A DNA stretch of 64,000 nt from Mesodorylaimus sp. YZB2_4 (GCA_030248295.1 JASANH010000793.1:150819-214818); one strand, 5' to 3'. Counted from the stretch's first letter, positions 23,576-37,009 are shown. Notes: generated from the sequence alone by a model not told the origin. Translations and numbers: made by a program.

Positions 23576-24086
23576 GTTTCGAGTCAGCAGATCCTGGGTG
23601 CGACCAAAACGTGCCGTACAAAAGTCGGGCGCACAATTTAGTTTATGAGATCATTGCCGTGGTCGAAGACTCTGGCCGCTCAAGGGCACAGTAGTCAAAT
23701 TCGACATGTCAGCCTCACTGTGACAAATTGATAGCTCTTCTTTCAGTATATGATATCGAGCTCTTGTCGGCTCCTTTCTTTTCAAACGCACTCCTTGAAT
23801 ACAGCGCGTTCCCAGTGGACATTTTTTTGTGATGTCCCTTGCCTTGACTGTAAGAAAACATTCTAAATGGATTCCAAGGTTGGCATGGCAGCGAACGCCA
23901 TCTGCGCCACGTTTTTCAGCAAGTCCAAAAATGACTCGTGCTTCTCCAGAATAAGCCATCGACATTTCCGAACGGACTTAGAGTAAGTATTAGCAAAAAC
24001 TTTAAGCGATCTACCCTGGGTTTACGAATAGACCTTGGATCGAGTCTGGGCCATGTGCACAATGCACCCATTCCTGTGTGGGTCCG

Positions 24087-25045
24087 CTTCTAGTTCTAGT
24101 TCTAGTTTTACTTGCTAAAACGCATATAATGCGCACTCGAATAGCAAGTCACACAATAGAAGTAAAAAAAAGCAAAAAATACATCTACGAAAATGTCATT
24201 TTAGAAATCACTTGATAGAAGGAATTATACTTCGATAAAGCTACACCCTCGGGCAGAGAATTCCACAGAGTCATGGCAGAAAAAATAAAGCTCTGCTTGA
24301 AACTTTCAAAAAAATGCCTTGGAATACTTAAATGATGAGCAGCTACGCACCTAGCACTGTAGCGAACACCAGCACTGTCCTTATGCACAAAACCAGAGTT
24401 CGGAAAATCATGAATACCAGAATAAAATTTATAAAACTGAAAACATTTCAATCGTTTCCTGCGGCAAAAAAGGGAAGAAAAGCCGGTTCGGCATAAAGCA
24501 TCGTCGTACGACAAAGTAAAGTCACGTGAGATAAGACGTAGAGCAAATTTTTGTACACGTTCAAGTTCATCAATATCTTTTCTCAGTATAGGATCATAGA
24601 CAACGCTACCATAATCCAGAATGGACCTCACACAGGCGCTATAAACATTTTTCAAAACGTGGGATGAAACCCATTTACCAAGTTTCCTACTTACAGCACC
24701 CAACATTGAATTACAACGTTTTACAATTTCGGTAACATGAGAAGAGAATTTGAGGTTATTGTCAAAAGTGATACCTAAGTATTTGACGGTCTTAGACACT
24801 TCTAATTTTACACCACCCAAATGCAGTGAAATATGGTTGAAATTTGAGACAGCACCATAATGAAAAATTGTTACCTGCGACTTTTTGGCATTGAACAATA
24901 AACCGGCAGCTTCGATCCATTTTTCAATGAAATCCAACGCTGGTTGGACTACTAAGTCACATTCATTGACGTTGTCCGTATCATCGACAGGAACCAATAA
25001 GACTAAGTCGTCAGCGAACGCTTGCAGGAGATAATTGGGGAAATG
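24087..25045 (-). mobile_element. 5'-truncated non-LTR retrotransposon (LINE), reverse transcriptase 3' half
   Basis: The minus-strand frame enters at about 25045 and ends at 24185. It begins with AFADDLVLLVPVDD, the catalytic FADD box of reverse transcriptase, then has KTVKYLGITFDNNL, SILDYGSVVYDP, LERVQKFALRLI and TLWNSLP, the thumb and C-terminal signatures of the jockey/CR1/L2-like branches. No stop or frameshift was seen in the retained 285 codons. Everything 5' of the FADD box is missing, as expected from abortive target-primed reverse transcription. The 3' untranslated part ends in a short tandem tail, ACTAGA repeated about three times on the minus strand (24089-24108), instead of poly-A. 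Confidence 0.88.
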
Positions 25046-27412
25046 ACGACGACTCGATATCCGCTCGACTCGATATCGCTTAATCGCATAAGTTGTTTAA
25101 TTGCATAAAATTTCCAAGTCATGATTCATTTTCTATATTGCATGTGCAAAAAGCCATAGCATAATCGCACACTGTACGTCGTTTTATTTGCATAATGCAC
25201 CTCATCAGGCCCAATCGCATCACATCACATGGATATACTTAATCGCATAAACAGGACGTGACTCCAAGTTTGACTATAGTAGGTTTAGCTTCAAAAAATA
25301 TCAGTCATTGTCACAGTTCTAAGACCAGTCAGTCGGGTTTTGCTTATTACGACTACGTTACGATCGAAAAGAAAAGATTTTCTTTATGTTGCATCACTCA
25401 AAGATGTAAAGAATCTCAAATGAATTTTGCGTTTGTCATCAGCTAATCGCATATTCTGACGCATAACCTATTTATGCAATCATCAGAAGTTTCGGATAAT
25501 CGAATAATTCTGTCAATTGCATAAAATTGTCTGGTCTTGAGCCTATGCAAGTCGGAGTCGATTGTATCTCAAAAAAACTTCGACTGCCTATAACAAGTTT
25601 AGGTCGACAGAACTAAAAATTTTGGGTGAGGGGCATTCTGGTCGGATCGAGTCAAACTTGATCTAGTGTCTTTCAAAAACTCACAAGTTTTTAGAAAAAT
25701 CATAGACTTGTAACCTGTGAGGGAATTTCTCAGAAGGATTTTCGTAGGACTTGCAGGTTACTTTTCATCTGTAGCCATTGGATCTCTCGCGTTTTTGTCC
25801 TTTGGCGGGTGGATATGATGGCGGGAGACCAGCATATCTTTTTTCGATGAACAATCTGATACGATAAAATTCCTTTTTTTATGCCGGTTGTGTGCTCAAG
25901 CAGCCAATTAAATCAGCAGAGCATTCATAACTGCGTCATGAATATCTCCAGTCGCTGAAGTGCACTATAGAAGCCTACACCAGGCCCCCCCCCATAAACG
26001 AGACTTATAAGACTGCTGCAAGAGCAGCGTGGCCTGTAAAAAATTTCAAAAATTTTTTCGCTGCAGCACAGACGCAGTGCACCATTTGTAGTTGCATATT
26101 GGTACTGTTCATAACGGTGCATGCATTTCAAAAACTGCGCCCCAGTAAATGAAACTTTTGTCATGGGCGCAACTTGCCTTCACATTCCTTTGTTATCTCG
26201 CTTGACTGCTCTGAGTATTTCTTGAACAACTTTTCTTGTAAATGTCTTCGAGGACGGTTGCTTGATTGTCAGTGAATCGGAAAAGCGAGGACCAGTTACT
26301 GTTTGACTTTATTGTTCCCTCTTTTGTCCTACATTCATTTCAAAGTTGCACACTTTTTTTGCAAAGTCAGCACAAAATTTCTTTGCCTCCCCCATTGCAT
26401 TTATTGAACAATACCTGTCGATTACAGCCGACTGGTCTCTATTCTCGCTCGAGTGTCAAGATTTTAAATCAAACAATGTTCTACGATTTCAATTGTGCCA
26501 AGTGTTACCATAACCGGAAACTTATTGCCTATCTCAAGCGCCTTTGTACTTTTCCCTTTTATCACAATTTCCTTTCCCCTCGATGAGTTTTCAGTGACTT
26601 AGGTTTCAAATTCATAAGAAAAAGCGACACTAGATGTTCTGTAGTGTGCTGCAGGTGCCCTACACCCAGCTAATATTATTCTGTCCCACCTTGTGCAGGA
26701 TAACAGCGCAAACACTCCTCGAGACAATAAGAATTTATTTCTGTCCAAAAGGGAAAACTGCGCAAAAAGTATATTTTCATTTTGGCACGCCCAAATTAGG
26801 AATGTAGTTCAAAAAAGAGCATAGATGAGCTTACTCCGCAGTAAGTCATCCATTCTGTACATGGCCGATATGCAGAATCATTGACCTCGATTCCGTAAAT
26901 GGAATTATAAAAACCTAAATACCAAAAGTACCCGGGGGGGGGCGGGCCACTTGTCAACATTTTATCATGTTTGACAAATGTCTTCATAAAAAATTGGAAT
27001 TACACACAGTTTATTCACAATAAAATATTCAGGGTACACAGTTTGAGCACAGAATAAACTTTGACTAGCCGACTCGAGTATTGTGGTTGGTGGTTTAAGA
27101 AGACTAGTTCTGCACGTACGGCATGTACATATTTGTACACAAACGGTCCTGTACTCAGCACAACTCTCGTAAAGACCGTCGCGCGCACTCGTTTTTAGGC
27201 CGACTGCCATCGTGTGCCACTGCAGCGTATTTTCTGTAACACACTGCCGACATAGGCAACGCCGAGTCAGTCGTGAGGTCAGTCGGACAGAGTAGTGGTG
27301 ACGACTCAATTTCAATAAACCACATGAACTGTTTTTTCCGAGTGTCACTAAACGCCAGAGACCACTTTTTCATTTTTCAGAAGTTCAAATTCAGTAAAAA
27401 GTTTTGCCAACC
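25046..27412. other. Intergenic with TAATCGCATAA-type dispersed motif
   Basis: Between 25075 and 25530 the motif TAATCGCATAA and variants (TAATTGCATAAAA, CTAATCGCATATT) occur at least six times, perhaps subterminal repeats of a MITE bounded by TCGACTC-type ends. No gene was recognised in the rest, which leads into the transporter promoter. Confidence 0.4.
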
Positions 27413-30011
27413 ATGTTACCTTGTTTTAATTGTAAACACATGCCACCATTTCGATTGCTATTGGCAGCTGTAGCCTTGGGGGCTGGTGGAAGTTTTCATT
27501 TTGGGTATCAGTTATCCAGTCCAAATCCAACGGTCAATGTATTTCGTCGATTTCTGAACGAGTCCTATTCAGTCCATTATGGCCAGCCATTGAGTGAACA
27601 TGTTTATCGAAGTTTATGGTCCTTTGTATTGACTTTGCAATCGCTAGGATGCGTTTTTGGTTCGCTAATGTTGGTACCAACAGCGGAGACACTCGGTCGA
27701 AAGAAAGGTTTTTTCATGGTCTCATTAATTAACGTGGTTGGTTTAGCCCTGCAAATTTCGGCATTGCGTTTAATGAGTTTTGAAGCTTTAGCTGTTGGCC
27801 GCTTCTTGGTTGGTGTGGCTACGGGTTTGGTACTAGGCTTACAAACCATGTACTTAAGCGAGGTGAGCCCGAAAGAGAATCGTGGCGCCATCAGTGGCTC
27901 GACTGCTATATTTCTGGAAATGGGATTCGGCCTGGGCGCCGCTATCGCATTACCCGATGTCCTGGGCTCGGATACAATGTGGCCGTACGTGTACGTTTTC
28001 GAATTGGCAGTAGCTGTCATAATGTGGCTCTCACTGCCATTCTTACCCGAATCACCCAAATATTTAGCGGCGAAAGGTGAGATTCATTGAAAGCAGGAAC
28101 AATTCAGTGAAACATGCAATTCAATTGCCTTCCAATATAGAAAGCAATCAAAAATCAAACTTTGATCAGCTTCGTGGCAGCCGCATTCACTTCCTTGTCC
28201 ACCCACAAAAAGGACATAGAGTTCCCAGATGTCATAAACCTTTCAATAATCGTCACGGACGCGTGATAAACAAAAGTCACTGTGACCTTTAAACCAGTTC
28301 TTTCACGGCGTCAAAACAATTTTCTGGTGCGTGACGACAAGAATGGCTCAAAAAAAATGTTTATCGGTTTCAAAACTGGTCTCGATACATTTTTGCCGCA
28401 GTCGACTGATTTGGGCTTTTTACACAATTTTTTTGGGAAAAACAATTAAAATTCGCTTAATCAGGTTTAGAAATATTTGAGTATAGCACGTTTGCAATGT
28501 AATCGTAGAAGTAGCATTCGGATTTCGGGTAGCTAAAACATGAAACGGAATATGATTCCCATCCGTCTTGAACGTTTTGACAGTTTTGACAGTTTTCTGC
28601 CATCATATTCCCGAAGTAATGAGTGCTGAAGACACTCGCAAAAACCACATTATATCGGACGCGTAAATTTATTACATTTTCATAAGCATGCCCCAGTTCT
28701 GCAAAAATGCAAGCACGTGTTCGAAAAGAAATGTGAGCTGCTTCAGGTCAGAAAACTAAGCGCTTTGCAAATTTGAGTTTATTGCATCTAGACAAATACT
28801 AAGCATACACCAAGCAAGATCTAAAAATTTTTACTTATTTTCAATTCTATTTCGAATTGTGAAAAAATTTGAAAATCTAGGCGATGTATGCAAAGTTTAT
28901 GGAAACCTTTGTTTTTTGGCAAAACTCAAAATCCCAAAAATATAAATACGTGCTCTCAAAATAAAAGATTAAACCTATCTTTGAAAAATCGGCACCACAA
29001 ACCATACTTTCTAGTACAGTCGCGTAATTTGAATTCAAAAAAGCGCCATTTAAAAGCGGGCGGGAAATAGGAATCTTACATTTTGTTGTCAAATGCGCCA
29101 AGTTACGCTCTGTACTCAATTAATAATAAAATATGTGTTCAAGCATCCCTTTTGCTGGTTTTCTTAATTTAATCATTTTAGGTAAAACGCGCGAGGCTAT
29201 CAATGCTCTTCATTTCTATCGTCACGTCAACCCCAATCAAAGTTTGCGTGAAATCGAGGAAGAAATTAATTCTCAAGCTAAAATGGCCAAATTATCAGAA
29301 ATAATTAAAAAACCGCATCTCCGTCGAGGCATGCTTTTAGGTTTTGCAGTTTTCACTACTTGTAATTTCAGTGGTATCTTGGCATTGGATTACTTTTCCA
29401 CATTTCTTCTAATCGAAGTTGGTTTATCGCCACGAGCAGCAGAATATGCAACTGTGGCCATTGTTGGCCAGACCGTCCTGGCCGCCACGATATCGAGTTC
29501 GATCGTGGATCGTGTGGGTCGTCGTCCCCTATTATTGTGGTCGATCGTATCGATGACCCTCTGCAACACGTTGTTCATGATATTTAGCCTTCTTTACACC
29601 AAGTACGAGTTGGCCTGGCTGGGTTATGGGTGTATTTTGGTTTGCATATTCTTCACACTCACCTTTGGCATCGGCCCCAGCGTGCTTCAATGGGTTATCA
29701 ATGCCGAAATGACCCCACAAAATGCACGATCGCCGGCCCAATCATTCACCTTTACAGTAAATCGTATCTCGAGTATTTTGACGTCATTCGCCTTTTTTCC
29801 ATTGCAAGGCGCAGTCGGTGCGTACAGTCTACTCATGTTCATTTTACCATTACCCGTTATGTTCGCCATTTTCTACTTTTTCTTGCCTGAAACGAAGAAT
29901 CGTACGACTGTCGAAATTATGCAGTCGTTAGGTTACGAATTGAAAAGTGAAAATGTGAACGGCCAAGACAGGTCTGTTTCTGCAAATGGCAACTCATCAG
30001 TTGCAATTTGA
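27413..30011 (+). CDS. GLUT/SLC2-type facilitated sugar transporter
   Basis: Two exons, 27413-28076 (donor AAAG|GTGAG) and 29182-30011 (acceptor TCATTTTAG), join in phase 1 to give 497 residues. The ATG at 27413 is chosen because it is the first methionine before the first hydrophobic helix. Major facilitator signatures are ETLGRKKGFF (loop 2-3), GRFLVGVATGLVLGL (helix 4), SEVSPKENRGA, PESPKYL (end of helix 6), DRVGRRPLLL (loop 8-9) and PETKNRTTVEI after helix 12. Twelve hydrophobic segments are predicted. The helix-7 sugar-binding motif QQxSGIN is replaced by TCNFSGILALDYF, and the helix-10 GPGPIPW by GIGPSVLQW. Substrate specificity is therefore uncertain; glucose is only a default guess. 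Likely a plasma-membrane protein. The 1.1-kb intron contains no recognised element. Confidence 0.9.
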
Positions 30012-31561
30012 AATGTCTCGCGCCTAGCACTTTTGGCGTACCATAAAAATTGTGTATTCTGAATGTAATGAAAAAACGGTGGGTGTATCTGCTGTAGAAA
30101 ATGATAATACACGAAAAAGGGAAAAATGTTCTTCACTTCAGCTGTCAGGTGACCTACTAGATTCCTCGCCCCAGTAGTCGGGAATACCCGGGAGTAGTGT
30201 CAATCATGGTGAGTGCAGGATTAAAACATTTTTGAAAAGTGCAATTTTTCGTCCTTACAAACTGAAAAAAGGCACTCTGACTTTTCTCAATTTTTCACTT
30301 AAAATCAAAACCTTGTGCAATTTTATCCCGCTCCACATGGAAACTAAAGTACATACGCGAAGTGCTCGCTGTATTGGTGTGCACCTGGTCCATCAATGCG
30401 TTCACAGCAACATAGCCAGAGTATGGACTCGTCGCCTTCCCGCACTAATCGTAAGAAAAGATGCGGGTGTTTTTCCATGTCAGCCAAAATGCTCAATTTG
30501 CGTAAGACACGCATCAGCTTGATTCTTGTATTTATTGTCCGTGACTAGGTCCTTCTTGTCCGTCTTTCAAATTCGATAAGTTCAGCGCACGCTGAGAAGT
30601 TGCAACACAGCGCACTACGTTCCAAAATTAAGTTCACAGCTGTTTTCGTCAATTTCTAAAATATGCCCTCCAAACTCCCCAAGTAACCATCCTTGGTACA
30701 AAATGAAAACAGCGTCAGAATCAGAACCTAATGTGCGGACACGATGAAAAAACTTTTTGCAATTTGATCAATATTTCGATTAGTAAGCAATCAGCCGATC
30801 AATCAATCGCTCAAGAGAAATGAATTCCCTTTCGACACAGCTGGCGCGCGCATGCGCATCTAGGACCGTTGCTATTTGGCGGTCAATAGAAACAAGAGCT
30901 GTTAACTCAATTTTTGAACGTAGTGTAGTACAGTATATTGAAAAAGATAACCAAATTCTTATCACTGTGTTCAATAGAAAGAAATACAATCTAGTCCGCA
31001 GTTGGCTGATAGCGATAACTGCTGCCATGTTTTGTCGGGAGGCTTCACCCGAATGCCACCTGTCTGAGCCCTCTGGAAGGCTGGACCATCTCGATGTGTG
31101 TCTTATGGTCCAGGACCAGTTAAAGCTCGTACTTGTCGAGTTTTGACTTCACAAGGTTGAAATCGATCGTTTGGTTAAATCCCTCTTTTATGTCCCACGT
31201 CTGGATCCTAATTAAAGAGTTCTTCATCTTCTCTGAGGAGTCTTTCGACAGCATTTCCTGATGTTCTGCCGACGTTTCGATGTGTCAGATATTTCCGAGG
31301 GCTTTCAACTGCACGGTCCGCAGATCACGCAGACCTGGCACTCTTAGTATTTTATAAACTACACTTTAGGAGTGCCGCCTCCTCTGACGAAAGAGGAATT
31401 CTTTACCGAGTATAGGCTATGAAAGACACGCTTGAGGGTGCGAAGGTAGAAAAATGAACACACTTTACACTATTTACAGTACACGGATTCTGATTTGTCG
31501 AGCCATTCCTACCTCAGCATTTGTACTTTACAGTCGGTTTTTTCTTGACTCGTTCTTCAGC
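30012..31561. other. Intergenic, no gene recognised
   Basis: Short chance frames only. 30.0-30.2 kb is the transporter 3' flank. Confidence 0.4.
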
Positions 31562-31921
31562 ATGGAAACCGTCAAATCTCCAAAACAGGATTCTTCTTCT
31601 CCACGCCCAGCTGATGAAAAATCTCCAAAAACAGCAAGTCCTGCTAAATCGATCGGCCTGCCAAATCCCGTCTCTCAAATTACCGCTCCAGATTCGCTAA
31701 CGAAGAAGAAGAATGAAAGGAAACGCAAGCGTAAACATGATCTCATTTATTTTTGGGGCATGATCGGCATCGTCGTCTGGCTGATCATTATGTTCGGATG
31801 TTGGCTATTGGCTGGATTACGGCAATTTGTGAGTCGCCTGCAAAGTATGGATGAAGCCCTGCGTCGACTCGAATGTTTGAGCTATATTTCCGAAACGAAT
31901 TTAACGACCGAATCTATATAG
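31562..31921 (+). CDS. Small single-pass membrane protein, unknown function
   Basis: I do not recognise a family. From the ATG at 31562 the product has 119 residues. An N-terminal half rich in Ser, Pro and Lys (KSPKQDSSSP, KTASPAKS) with several S/T-P sites is followed by a basic cluster KKKNERKRKRKH. One strong hydrophobic helix, FWGMIGIVVWLIIMFGCWLL, comes next, then a short amphipathic end RLQSMDEALRRLECL. The basic cluster before the helix favours an N-in, C-out orientation. An upstream in-frame methionine at 31454 would add 36 residues. It could also be the last exon of a longer gene. Codon use and composition look coding. Confidence 0.55.
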   Translation: METVKSPKQDSSSPRPADEKSPKTASPAKSIGLPNPVSQITAPDSLTKKKNERKRKRKHDLIYFWGMIGIVVWLIIMFGCWLLAGLRQFVSRLQSMDEALRRLECLSYISETNLTTESI

Positions 31922-33109
31922 AATATTCTGGAATTAGAAATCGTGACGATCATTCGCATCTGAAAATTATTAACTAGAGCCCTGTTCAGAGAAAATGATC
32001 CGCCGAAGCCTCGATGATCACGGTTTAATTCTTTTGCAGCCAAATTTCCAGGCACCATTAAAGCAGAATCATATTTTAAAGCGATTTTCTCTTTCGTGTA
32101 AGCACGGTAAGCGCTATAACGTTTCAGTACAGTATACACTCCCTATGTCACTTTGATTTTGACCTTATAAAGCGTCAACGGTGTGGCCAGAGAGTCCTTC
32201 GCCCGACACTAGCCTACTTTTGGAAAGTGCTGTAGGCCAAACACCAAGGTATGCATACAAGAGAGAATTCTGTTCTGGCCAAGAATCATGAAATACTTCA
32301 AAATGTAATAAGAGTAGCATTCTTTGGAAACAGACACGAAAAAAGCGAAGTCTTCGTTTTTTTGGCGTTTCTGAGTTGGACAATGCCTGAGAGACTAAAA
32401 AATGTCAAGTATCACGAAGGAGCAAAGAAACTGCTTCTTTCGCGCCTTTATGTGTGAATGACTGAATTGGAGAACTCCATTTCTTGCTGCAAGGGAGAAA
32501 CTTCCCGCTCTACACTGCATTTTTACCCAACACCCTCATGCCCACAAGCCTTCCATATTATCTTAGTGGAAATATTAAACGCAGCAAATACACTACGCTT
32601 CAAAAAACATGCACCACCGGTGCAAGATACACCTCCATGACTTTTCAAGCGCCCCACCTTCACGCCAAGTTAGTTCAACCCTGCGCAAGTGTGCTGGTGC
32701 CTTCAGCGGAGATATGCCGCGCTCGCTTGGCTGACTTGACTTCTGTCTCTTTCGCGCACATTTCTGCCATTCCTTACACCAAAGCTAGGTGAAAATCGAA
32801 TTTGCCACAAAAATTCAAAAATGGCGGGAAACTTGAAAAACGGTGTTGTTAGACAGTGTAGTCTTATTTTACACTTTCAAACTATTTCACGACATAAAAC
32901 GTAAGCAGAATTTTTTATATCTTGTACATCTGCAGCTACTGCACAACGAGTTATAATTACAGTATAGCCCTTGTTGCAAATATTACATACCGGTTTCACG
33001 AGTTTCCAACATTTCATTAAAATATTACAAGCACCCCTTGAGAAGTCCACTTCTACAGACCGTATTTTCTGTATCTTAGGATATCCCATTTGCTCAATAC
33101 TACTTCAGC
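31922..33109. other. Intergenic, no gene recognised
   Basis: No supported feature. On the minus strand it is the 3' flank of the receptor pseudogene. Confidence 0.4.
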
Positions 33110-34297
33110 TCAAAACACAATAAGCCCTATTGAAATACCCAGGACCAAGAAGCACACAGCCGCATATGTGGTCGATGCTCTCGGTAGGGACCTGACTTTA
33201 GTAAAGTATGCCTTATCACAAACAGTCCATTGCTCAGTGTCATATTTGAGACTGAGCCCTTTGGCCAGTCCACGTTCATTGAATGCAGCTGATGCTGAAT
33301 CGAAAATGGGTTTCAGTGGTGAATGCTTTCTGAGGGGAAAGGCCCAAGACTCTTTGTACGGGGTCTCCATTGTGTAGAACGAGCAATCTTTGTTGCCATG
33401 CACGAGTTCCACAAAAGGGCCCTTCCCGCCGACGTAAGTGACATAGACGTTGCGGCTTTCCAGCATAACTTGTTGCAGTTCGGACACTGGCACTACGAGG
33501 AATGGATTGTGCAGAAACGACTTTTGTATCCGTCAACCAGTTTCATGCTCGTTTGCCGTTATCATTTGGAGAAAGCTAGTTGATAAGGTCGGACCAACTA
33601 GCTGACATTGCTTTTGTTCGAGGCACGTCACCATGGTTTCAATATCCGTATAAGGTAAGGGGTTCTTGCTCTTGAGATTTTCCGAGAAAAGGACAGCTGT
33701 ATAAGAGCTGGCCAAGACCATAGCCGCCAACGACCAGCACGCGATGGTCAGACGAACAAAATCGAGCATTATGTACTTATCGCGGTGTTTATGTGTTATC
33801 AATGCTGGCCAATGAGAGAAGACTGATATCAACCAATGCGAGGCATTGTGCTCAGAATCAATCCACTTCAACATTTTTCTTGAGAATAAACTAATAAAAG
33901 CTGACGTGATAGCAAGGCAGCAAAGAAATAGGCACCATGTTTCCCATCGGAGAGCCGATACAAGGGCTAAGTTAAGAAAACTCGTGTTTGACGTGGATGG
34001 TGCCCTGGTGGCTATAATCACATCGCTATAGAAGAAGGCATTACTGAATTCGACTCCTCTCATCCGGTTGTACGTGGGAGTGAAATATGGTTCGTAGGTG
34101 TCGAACTCGCCTCTTTGCACGGCACCAATCATGCCAGTGCCAGTCCCATTTTCCAATACATCGCCGTATGCTGTCCGACTGTCCAAAACGTAAGTACAAT
34201 TCACTGACATGGCCTGGCATATGGCCTCGATGGCCTTGAATGTTTTACCATCAAATGGTGATATGTGCATGTTGACTATGCCCACTCGGATGTTCAT
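33110..34297 (-). pseudogene. Ionotropic glutamate receptor-like gene, copy A, single nonsense codon
   Basis: The minus-strand frame runs from the ATG at 34297 to a TGA at 33112-33110, about 396 codons, broken only by one TGA at 33535-33533. Order of parts: ligand-binding lobe S1 starting NIRVGIVNMHISPF; TM1 WCLFLCCLAITSAFISLF; pore segment ISVFSHWPALI; TM3 with SSYTAVLFSENL, the counterpart of the SYTANLAAF gate; lobe S2; TM4 TTYAAVCFLVLGISIGLIVF. There is no large amino-terminal domain, so it resembles divergent IR-type receptors of protostomes, which sense chemical cues; the ligand is unknown. No signal peptide is seen, and a stop lies just upstream in frame, so an upstream exon may be missing. 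Copy B at 50.8-55.3 kb has CGA where A has the TGA, so the stop is a C-to-T change at a CpG. Confidence 0.85.
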
Positions 34298-35000
34298 GTC
34301 AGTGAGAGGCAATGGCTACGGACTGTTTTAAAAGAGCTATAAGACAGGGCTAGAACAGATCTGTATCACGAGAGAAAGGATTACATAAAATCCTCCATTG
34401 TGCGGCGGTGCAGTAAGCCTGGGGTCTTGTTGAAGATTCCCTGCACCTGGATCGATATTACGAGGTATTGTACTTGATAAGTAGGTCCGAGTGGGGTCTT
34501 GATGAGGAAATGAGAAAAGCATGGGAGTGAGATCGGCTGACGTACTGTACGCACTTAGTGTACCTGACAAGCTGTAGCCTTTGTCCCATTTTATCAAAAT
34601 GCAATAACGAGTATGGGGATGATAGCTGGTTTAGGTCTGCACACTAGAAAGAATTAGGCATATAAAAACCGACATACTCGTTTGTAGGCCTGTAGTTGTA
34701 CTGCCTGAATAAACAGACATGGGATCACGAGACATGGTATAGTAAGATCGAAATTCTGCCGGGTGTGCCATTAATGAATGGTACTCTTCGACGAGCGAAG
34801 TTTTCTGAGAAGGCGGTTAATATATCACTTGAACCACCCCAGGAATCTGCTTTGCAGATTCCAGGAGTCCAAACATTGTGCTTAGGGTGCTGTACAGTAC
34901 TTTGCTATGCCTGTCACGAGTAGTTTTCCTATTTATGTCGCAACATTATGTATATTTTACAGCTTGTTATTCTAGTGCTGCGACAAAACTAGTGTGAACG
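34298..35000 (-). repeat. 5' flank of receptor copy A, duplicated with copy B
   Basis: This flank is repeated in inverted orientation at 42.1-42.55 kb and 50.44-50.75 kb. Shared blocks include TTTTTATA then GCCTGATTCTTTCTAG, GCACGCTAG-type sequence, ATTATGTCGCAACATTATAT and CTTGTCAGGTACACTAAGTG. The promoter was therefore copied together with the gene. Confidence 0.8.
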
Positions 35001-36718
35001 TTGCCTATCCTGAGTGTTTTGGTGGAACAGATATTCGTTTGGCCATGGCAGGACCCTAGGAACGGGATCATCAGCAGATTCCACCTCGTCGTCTTATTCG
35101 CAATCATGTTATCCAGCGAAACGGGTGCGTAAGTACATGAGTGTAGTCCTGGACAAGTTTTGTATCTGGATCTTATGATGCAAAAAAGAATTGGAACACC
35201 GCAGAAATTTTATTGCATTTATAGTTCGATTCGACTCCTTAAAAAAATGGAGGCAAATTTAAAAGAACTTCCTCATGTAGGTACACACTTGTATCTTTGA
35301 AAAGTGATACCTGAGCACACAGCGGGAAGTCTTTCATGGAAATAATTTTCACATCTGGCAGATTTTGATTTCAACAAGTGTTAAGTCAGTCTACATAACT
35401 CCTGTACTATCTGTTTTCTTTGGGAATGTACACGCGGCCTATGCGAACGTGGAGGGCGTGTATATTCTCAAAGACAACAGGTTATAGTTATAATGGAAAC
35501 TTGCAATGAGCCGCATAATTTTGGTGCTGGTCTGGCACCTTCAATTAAACCCCCTCCAAGCCATATTTTTTCCCGGTCTTAAGTGCAGATTGGCTGACGA
35601 TCGTGACGTACATGCTTGCGGTAAGTACAAAAGTACGTACTTGCCACCACGCTCGGTCATGAGCACTAATCGATACCACAGGCATGAACGATAGGATCAA
35701 TTGGATGCAGGTGGAGTGGCCTTGCAACTTGCAACACTTATTGCAAACTCTGCCTCTTTCTATCAACGGGCTGACGTCCTTACGACTACAGTATCCTCTT
35801 CAGCTGATTCGAAAAATAAATTGTAAATAGATAGATTTGCGAGAAGAAACTGCGCTAGTACTACTCGTGGAATCGCCAACCTTTCATTTCGGCCATATCT
35901 GATCACATGGCAGAGCACAGTGCAACTATACATACATAATGTACACACAAAATAAATATACAAGGAAATACAGACTGTACAATTACAAACCATCACACGG
36001 CCCCATTAAAGCAAAAATATTTTTAAAAATCTAGTCTTCGTCCAAGGTCAGAATTCAATCTGCCATGAAGGAAGGGGAAATTAAGAGGAAAAAAAGCTAA
36101 ATGAAAAATCTTTGAAAGTTCTAGCAGAATATTTTTTGCTTCAGCTGTCAATCAGTAGGCTGCTGGAATTCATTTTTCCCACATTCTTTTTGAAGGAAAA
36201 GTAATGACTGCCTAAAAACAGGCTGAGAGGGCCGCTTGCCCGCAACGCCAAGAAAAATGCAAAAGGGAATTCTCCAATTGCCGGCTCTGTCTTCCCACTC
36301 AAATTAAAGCACGTTCAACGTTCAAGTTCAATGTGAAACAAAATATTCAATAACTGTCTAGCTGAGGTAGTTTGTAAATTTTTTACCAGGTTTGTTAAGT
36401 TTTGCCTGAACTAGAATGCAAAAACTCATTCCCTGCCCATGGACACAGCTGAGGCGCCTGGTTGGACGAGTATAGCCTCCACAGCACTCAATTAACAAAG
36501 TATCCGTTGAGCCTGACAATGAGCTCCTCGTTTCCATCGCAACCATCACGAATAAACCAATGAAAGTTCGACGCGAAAAGAGCAAGAAATTCTTCTCGCT
36601 TTCCTCACACTATAAGTGCTCTTTGTGCCAGCCGACTATTGTCCTCGTTAGACTTCATATGCGTGACCATCGACTGCCATCGTTCGATTTTTCACAGAAA
36701 AATCGCGTTTCTTCTTAA
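35001..36718. other. Intergenic, no gene recognised
   Basis: Only short chance frames. No repeats were noted apart from simple AT-rich stretches. Confidence 0.4.
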
Positions 36719-37009
36719 ATGGGATCCCAACCCAGTAAAATTCGAGAATTAAAAGATGTCGTCCCTTTGCAAAAGGACATGAAAAAAATGAAACCACCAT
36801 CGAATAGAGTTGGTGCAGAAAAACGAGGATTAGATTCGATTACGACAATTTGTGAAACGAATGACAGTGGAAATGTCGACGACGGGCATAGCAATTCGGC
36901 CAATTCTGTTGTAGCTAAATCGCCAAACAAAGACGATCAGCTGGATGATATTCCAGACGGAGAATATTTAAGCGTTAATAGAAAAATGGGGACTTGGGTT
37001 GCTGACTAA
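36719..37009 (+). CDS. Small acidic, possibly N-myristoylated protein, unknown
   Basis: An unspliced 96-codon frame starts MGSQPSKIRELKD. Gly2 and Ser at position 6 fit the N-myristoylation rule MGxxxS. The rest is hydrophilic, with Lys-rich and then Asp/Asn/Ser-rich stretches (NDSGNVDDGHSNSANS, DDQLDDIPDGEYL) and no Cys. AATAAA follows at 37042, about 35 bases after the stop. I do not recognise the family. Coding status is supported by the clean frame and nearby poly-A signal only. Confidence 0.5.
   Translation: MGSQPSKIRELKDVVPLQKDMKKMKPPSNRVGAEKRGLDSITTICETNDSGNVDDGHSNSANSVVAKSPNKDDQLDDIPDGEYLSVNRKMGTWVAD

Noticed and set aside
23651-23965. 104-codon minus-strand frame with CPLGTRCIQGV
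   Set aside because: Looks weakly coding and contains an acceptor-like TTTCTTACAG, but I could not attach it to a family or neighbouring exons.
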